DNA of 10,584 bases, taken from NCBI GenBank assembly GCA_934359535.1, contig CAKRLN010000070.1, positions 1 through 10,584 on the forward strand, read 5' to 3'. Both the position numbers and the translations under genes were made by a program. The stretch is from an uncultured Lachnospiraceae bacterium (GTDB lineage Bacteria; Bacillota; Clostridia; Lachnospirales; Lachnospiraceae). This document shows positions 7,465 to 10,584 of the stretch, one piece after another (position 1 is the stretch's first letter; each line of letters starts with the position of its first letter). The notes beneath the pieces are model-generated. The model saw only the letters and a list, made by a program, of their open reading frames with translations, had not been told where the DNA came from and made no database searches.

Positions 7465-7503
7465 ATCCCCTATGGCAAAAAAGTTCTTTTCACCACAGGG
7501 GAT
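7465..7503 (-). terminator. rho-independent terminator of the canonical GH3 gene
   Basis: ATCCCCT (7465-7471) pairs with AGGGGAT (7497-7503). After one mismatch the stem continues as TGG/CCA and then, in minus-strand sense, GAAAAG/CTTTT around a small loop. On the minus strand TTTTGTGTTATT follows. It lies 54 nt past the GH3 stop and 80 nt before the regulator promoter, separating the two units. Confidence 0.75.
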
Positions 7504-7556
7504 ACTTCTATCCTACACTTTAAATTCTCTTTTTTTATCCGTTTTGGACTACATAG

Positions 7557-9953
7557 TTAGTCGCGTTTTACTGCGGCACGAATCAGATGCGCGGTTCCTT
7601 TGATCCGGTGTCCGTTTGCCATCTCGGTCAGTGCCTCTGCCATCTCCATTGTGACAAAGCCGCCTGTCATCTTCGCATAGCCGCGGATCGGCATGTTATA
7701 GTTAAACAGCACATTTAAGTTCGGCTTGCCCTGCCATTCACTGATTTTAAGCAGGATACGTAAAACACCGTAAAACAGCTTTCCGAAAATTCCTTTTCCA
7801 TAGTAAAGCTGACACACTGCATCGTTCATCCGGATTTCTCCGCTCCAGCTTCCATCCGGAATCTCTCTTCCATACAGCTTGCGGAATGTTTCATCGCTCA
7901 CGTTCTGGATCTGTCCGGCAAAATATTCTGGCATCTCATCCTTGCGATATGCGCCTTCTTTTACGGTTCCTTCTACATAAACTGTACCCTCTAACTGCAT
8001 TTCTTCCGCATTTTTTCCAATGAAAATGCGGTATTCGCCGGATTCAATCTCCCAGCTGTCTGTTCTTGTATCATAAAAACGGAAGGTTTTATCATCGAAT
8101 GGGATATGAACTTCTTTTTCCTCACCCGGAGCAAGCGTCACACGGGAAAAGCCCTTTAACTCGCGAAGCGGACGAAAGACTGTATCCGATTCTTTTCCGA
8201 CATAAAGCTGTGCAATCTCGGTTCCTTCTACGCTTCCGGTATTTTTCAGGATAAAGGAAACCCCCTCTTTATCAACTGATAAATTTTCATAGGAAAAGCT
8301 TGTATAGCTTAGTCCAAATCCAAATGGAAAACGCACTTTTTTTCCAACAGTTGTGTAATAACGGTATCCGACATAAAGAGATTCGCGGTATTCGCTGCTC
8401 CGTTCCTTGCTCGGGTAATAGTTATAGGCTGGTGTGTCCTTATAGCTCATCGGATAGGTTTCGTTTAGTTTTCCGGATGGGCATACCTTACCCGTCAGCA
8501 CATGCATCATCGCAGAAGCCCCTGCCTGTCCACCTAAATATCCATGTACGATTCCCTTAACATGGGAATACCATGGTATCTCAATCGAAGATCCTGCCGA
8601 TAAAATAACTACAACGTTCGAATTCACCGTTGTGATCTCATCAATCAGCTGGTTCTGCGCAAGTGGCATGTGCATATGGGTACGATCCAGGCCTTCCGAT
8701 TCACTGATTTCATCCAATCCTGCAAAAACAAGCACAACATCTGCCTTTTTTGCTGCTTCAACCGCTGCATGCACAAGCTTTTTGTCTGCCTTGCGGTTTC
8801 TTACATACCCCTGCTCATAGGCAGCCATGGAAAGCCCGCTTTCCCCGATCACATCTAAAATAGCTTCTGGTTTCTTTGCCGGGTTCACAAGGGATGAGCC
8901 TGCGCCCTGATACCTTGGTGTTTTCGCGAAATCTCCGATCACGGCAACCTTTGTGCCTTTCTTCAAAGGAAGAATCTGATCTTCATTTTTCAAAAGAACA
9001 ATGCTTTCCTCCGCCGCTTTTCTGGCAAGCGCGTGATGCCCTTCCACATCAAAGGTTTTGCCTTTTCCATCTACGGTTGCCTGATGCGTTGCAAAAATAA
9101 CATTGAAAAGCTCATCAAGACGCTGATCGAGGATTTCTTCCTCCAGGGTTCCATTTTTCACGGCTTTTACAATGTCATGCATTCCGGATTTTCCAGTTCC
9201 CGGCATCTCCAGATGGCTTCCATTTTTCACTCCAAGTGCGTGGTCATTGCTTCCGCCCCAGTCAGAAACCACATAGCCTTCAAAGCCCCATTCATCCACA
9301 AGGATTTCCTGCAGCATATGTTTATTCTCATTTGCATAAATCCCATTGACTTCATTATAAGAAGACATGATAGACTTCGCTTTTCCCTCTTTTACCGCAA
9401 TTTCAAAACCGGTTGTATAGATCTCACGGAAGGTCCTCTCATCGACAACAGAATCACTTGCCATTCTTCGGAGCTCCTGGCTGTTTGCCGCAAAATGCTT
9501 TGGACAGGCTGCGATTCCTTTGCTCTGGATTCCCTTGACATATGCAGCCGCCATTTTTCCTGCATGATATGGGTCCTCGGAAAAATACTCAAAGTTACGG
9601 CCACAAAGCGGACTTCTTTTGATATTTAATCCCGGTCCTAAAATAACATTTACATCCATCGTAACCGCTTCTTCTGCAAGAGCTGTACCGATTTCCTCTC
9701 CAAGTGCCTCATCCCAGCTATTCGCTACCGTTGCCGCTGTCGGAAAACACGTTGCCGGAAGACTCGCATTTAATCCAAGATGGTCTCCTGCCCCCGCCTG
9801 TCTTCTAAGTCCGTGCGGTCCATCGGACATTGCCATGGATGGAATCCCATACTTCTCAAAATCCATCGTTTCCCATGTGTTTTTTCCAGACATCATCAGT
9901 GCCTTTTCTTCTAATGTCATCTGACGAATGATTTTTTCGTATTTTAAGCTCAT
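7557..9953 (-). CDS. GH3 beta-glucosidase, canonical domain order, cytoplasmic
   Basis: The 798-residue family 3 glycosidase hydrolyses terminal beta-glycosides with retention. The TIM-barrel domain (about 1-290) shows SDGPHG 43-48, GRNFEYFSED 118-127, KHFAANSQE 152-160 and VVSDWGG 228-234 with nucleophile D231. The alpha/beta sandwich (about 305-505) has EESIVLLKNEDQILPL at 315-330 and SESEGLDR at 417-424 with likely acid/base E420. FPFGFGLSYTSF (542-553) leads into a fibronectin-III-like domain (about 560-660). A further 120 residues follow, with a hydrophobic patch (about 723-736) and IRGYAKMTGGF (756-766); this tail recurs in clostridial GH3 enzymes, and its function is unknown to me. There is no PA14 insert, signal peptide or membrane anchor, so it probably acts in the cytoplasm on imported oligosaccharides, complementing the outward-facing GH3. 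The ATG at 9953 follows a modest ribosome binding site (AAAGGA, 11 nt). Beta-glucosidase is most likely; xylosidase or mixed activity cannot be excluded. Confidence 0.96.
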   Translation of the reverse strand: MSLKYEKIIRQMTLEEKALMMSGKNTWETMDFEKYGIPSMAMSDGPHGLRRQAGAGDHLGLNASLPATCFPTAATVANSWDEALGEEIGTALAEEAVTMDVNVILGPGLNIKRSPLCGRNFEYFSEDPYHAGKMAAAYVKGIQSKGIAACPKHFAANSQELRRMASDSVVDERTFREIYTTGFEIAVKEGKAKSIMSSYNEVNGIYANENKHMLQEILVDEWGFEGYVVSDWGGSNDHALGVKNGSHLEMPGTGKSGMHDIVKAVKNGTLEEEILDQRLDELFNVIFATHQATVDGKGKTFDVEGHHALARKAAEESIVLLKNEDQILPLKKGTKVAVIGDFAKTPRYQGAGSSLVNPAKKPEAILDVIGESGLSMAAYEQGYVRNRKADKKLVHAAVEAAKKADVVLVFAGLDEISESEGLDRTHMHMPLAQNQLIDEITTVNSNVVVILSAGSSIEIPWYSHVKGIVHGYLGGQAGASAMMHVLTGKVCPSGKLNETYPMSYKDTPAYNYYPSKERSSEYRESLYVGYRYYTTVGKKVRFPFGFGLSYTSFSYENLSVDKEGVSFILKNTGSVEGTEIAQLYVGKESDTVFRPLRELKGFSRVTLAPGEEKEVHIPFDDKTFRFYDTRTDSWEIESGEYRIFIGKNAEEMQLEGTVYVEGTVKEGAYRKDEMPEYFAGQIQNVSDETFRKLYGREIPDGSWSGEIRMNDAVCQLYYGKGIFGKLFYGVLRILLKISEWQGKPNLNVLFNYNMPIRGYAKMTGGFVTMEMAEALTEMANGHRIKGTAHLIRAAVKRD

Positions 9954-10081
9954 TTCCCAATCGATCCTTTCTCAATGTAATGTTATCTCTGTTTCCATCT
10001 AACGTGCTGACATTAAATAATTTCAGTTCCATTTTCTATATTCAGAGTAACATAACTGGAAAATGAAAATTGGATTCTTTC

Positions 10082-10111
10082 GTAAATGGTCGTTTTTTTG
10101 ACATAAACTGT
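10082..10111 (-). promoter_or_regulatory. candidate LytTR-type binding site upstream of canonical GH3
   Basis: ACAGTTTAT (10103-10111, minus strand) fits all nine positions of the LytTR half-site pattern. A second imperfect copy, ACCATTTAC (10082-10090, 7 of 9), lies 12 bp downstream in the same direction, the spacing known for AgrA-type sites. The 10-mer plus the A-run 2-3 nt later matches the site upstream of the membrane GH3. No clear -35/-10 pair follows; the best guess for a -10 is TATAGA at 10035-10040. About 130 nt separate the site from the ATG. Confidence 0.42.
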
Positions 10112-10220
10112 TATCGATCTGTATGGTTTTTCACTGCATCATCTGTCAGGCTGAGCAGTGTACTCTTTATGCCGTTATCCAGTGCCGTACGCCACCGATC
10201 TTGTCTGCTAAATCTGTCAT
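10111..10220 (-). pseudogene. possible frameshifted micro-gene (about 36 codons)
   Basis: An ATG at 10220 has AGGAG 9 nt upstream. It opens a 17-codon frame (MTDLADKIGGVRHWITA) that stops at 10167-10169. If one base is restored near GTACGG (about 10188), the reading continues in another frame as TALDNGIKSTLLSLTDDAV and stops at TAA 10111-10113, giving about 36 residues of hydrophilic, helical-looking, protein-like composition. I do not recognise the family. It sits between the rRNA-operon terminator and the GH3 regulatory site, a place where insertions and decay are common. It could equally be chance or a short leader peptide. Confidence 0.25.
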
Positions 10221-10267
10221 ACCTTTTCTCTCCTGTAGTGTTCTTCTTTAACTGTCTATTTATAAAC

Positions 10268-10294
10268 AAAAAAAGCCCTGCTCTTTCGAACAGG
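10268..10294 (-). terminator. rRNA operon terminator
   Basis: On the minus strand CCTGTTC-GAAA-GAGCAGG forms a 7-bp stem (one G-T pair; 10277-10283 with 10288-10294) closed by a GNRA tetraloop. GC and seven T follow (10268-10274). It lies about 210 nt beyond the 23S 3' end and ends the rRNA transcript before the GH3 region. Confidence 0.88.
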
Positions 10295-10501
10295 ACCAGT
10301 GTTGTACCTTCAAAATTTCATACAGATTCCGATTATCGTTCTTATTGCTCTAAAAGTGGTCACTTCGATTCCGCTTCGCTTCATCTCAGTTCCTTGCTTT
10401 CGAAAGTTATTCTCTATGGAAGTTCGAGTTCGCTTCGCTTACTCGAACGACCAAACGACTAAATTCATACTTCGTCTTCGACTCGTATTCATTAAGTCTT
10501 A
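10295..10501 (-). other. repeat-rich rRNA trailer without a 5S gene
   Basis: This non-coding stretch runs from the end of 23S to the terminator. It holds an 8-bp stem GTTCGAGT (10422-10429) with ACTCGAAC (10441-10448), the 10-bp palindrome CTTTCGAAAG (10397-10406), and a direct repeat CGCTTCGCTT at 10372-10381 and 10431-10440. No 5S rRNA sequence or tRNA is recognisable. Such repeats near 23S ends often serve pre-rRNA processing stems. Confidence 0.6.
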
Positions 10502-10584
10502 TTGGTCAAGCCCTCGACCGATTAGTAACAGTCAGCTCCATGTGTTGCCACACTTCCACCTCTGCCCTATCTACCTTGTAGTCT
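10502..10584 (-). rRNA. 23S ribosomal RNA, 3' end (partial)
   Basis: Read on the minus strand, the sequence matches the conserved 3' end of bacterial 23S rRNA: AGACTACAAGGTAGATAGG, then GAGGTGGAAGTGTGGCAACA, then GTTACTAATCGGTCGAGG and CTTGACCAA. The final GGGCTTGACCAA is the strand that pairs with the 23S 5' end. The exact mature 3' end is placed near 10502 by analogy and may be off by a few bases. The rest of the gene lies beyond the right edge. The rRNA operon therefore transcribes leftward, in the same direction as the carbohydrate genes. Confidence 0.93.

Noticed and set aside
9033..9629. 198-codon plus-strand open frame
   Set aside because: It lies wholly antisense to the strongly supported GH3 catalytic domain and shows no recognisable motif.
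9954..10110. Catabolite-control (cre) site upstream of the canonical GH3
   Set aside because: I looked for the TGWNANCGNTNWCA pattern and found only partial matches lacking the central CG.
10070..10462. 130-codon plus-strand open frame
   Set aside because: It runs through the GH3 regulatory region, the rRNA terminator and the rRNA trailer, and has Ser/Phe-rich low-complexity composition and no ribosome binding site. It is a chance frame.
1..10584. CRISPR array, tRNA, insertion sequence or prophage attachment site
   Set aside because: No regularly spaced repeats, no tRNA-like sequence and no transposase or integrase were seen; the truncated AAA gene has no flanking repeats that I could find.

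Overview
The window looks like a chromosomal segment of a gut or rumen Firmicute of the family Lachnospiraceae (Roseburia / Agathobacter / Butyrivibrio type). The reasons are moderate GC, strong GGAGG-type ribosome binding sites, a reordered membrane-anchored GH3 enzyme of a kind known from rumen Clostridia, a degenerate AAA-ATPase-like gene of a family common in these genomes, and a 23S rRNA 3' end of clostridial type. The genus is an inference; no search was possible.

Layout, left to right. 1-570 (+): C-terminal part of a metallo-beta-lactamase-fold hydrolase resembling RNase Z, cut by the window edge. 646-690: bidirectional terminator where it converges with the next operon. 698-4155 (-): two-gene operon encoding a cell-surface GH3 glycosidase whose two domains are in swapped order between membrane segments, then a GtrA-like membrane protein. 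4347-7289 (-): tightly packed operon of a LytTR response regulator, a GHKL (AgrC-type) sensor kinase and a C-terminally truncated AAA-ATPase-like protein; the junctions overlap by 4 and 17 nt, and a good sigma-A promoter lies upstream at 7357-7385. 7557-9953 (-): cytoplasmic canonical GH3 beta-glucosidase, with its own terminator at 7465-7503. 9954-10264: its regulatory region plus a possible broken micro-gene. 10268-10584 (-): end of an rRNA operon (23S 3' end, repeat-rich trailer, terminator) with no 5S gene after the 23S. Every gene except the first is on the minus strand.

How it may work together. A regulator/kinase pair of the quorum-sensing (AgrA/AgrC) class sits between two GH3 genes. 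One encodes an enzyme predicted to face outside, the other a cytoplasmic one. Both GH3 upstream regions carry the same 10-mer, ACAGTTTATG, followed 3 nt later by A6. This 10-mer fits the published LytTR half-site pattern, and in each case a weaker second half-site lies one to two helical turns downstream. The working hypothesis is a local regulon in which the LytTR system controls outside and inside beta-glycoside hydrolysis; this is inferred, not shown. No agrD-like peptide or agrB-like gene is present in the window, so the signal sensed is unknown.
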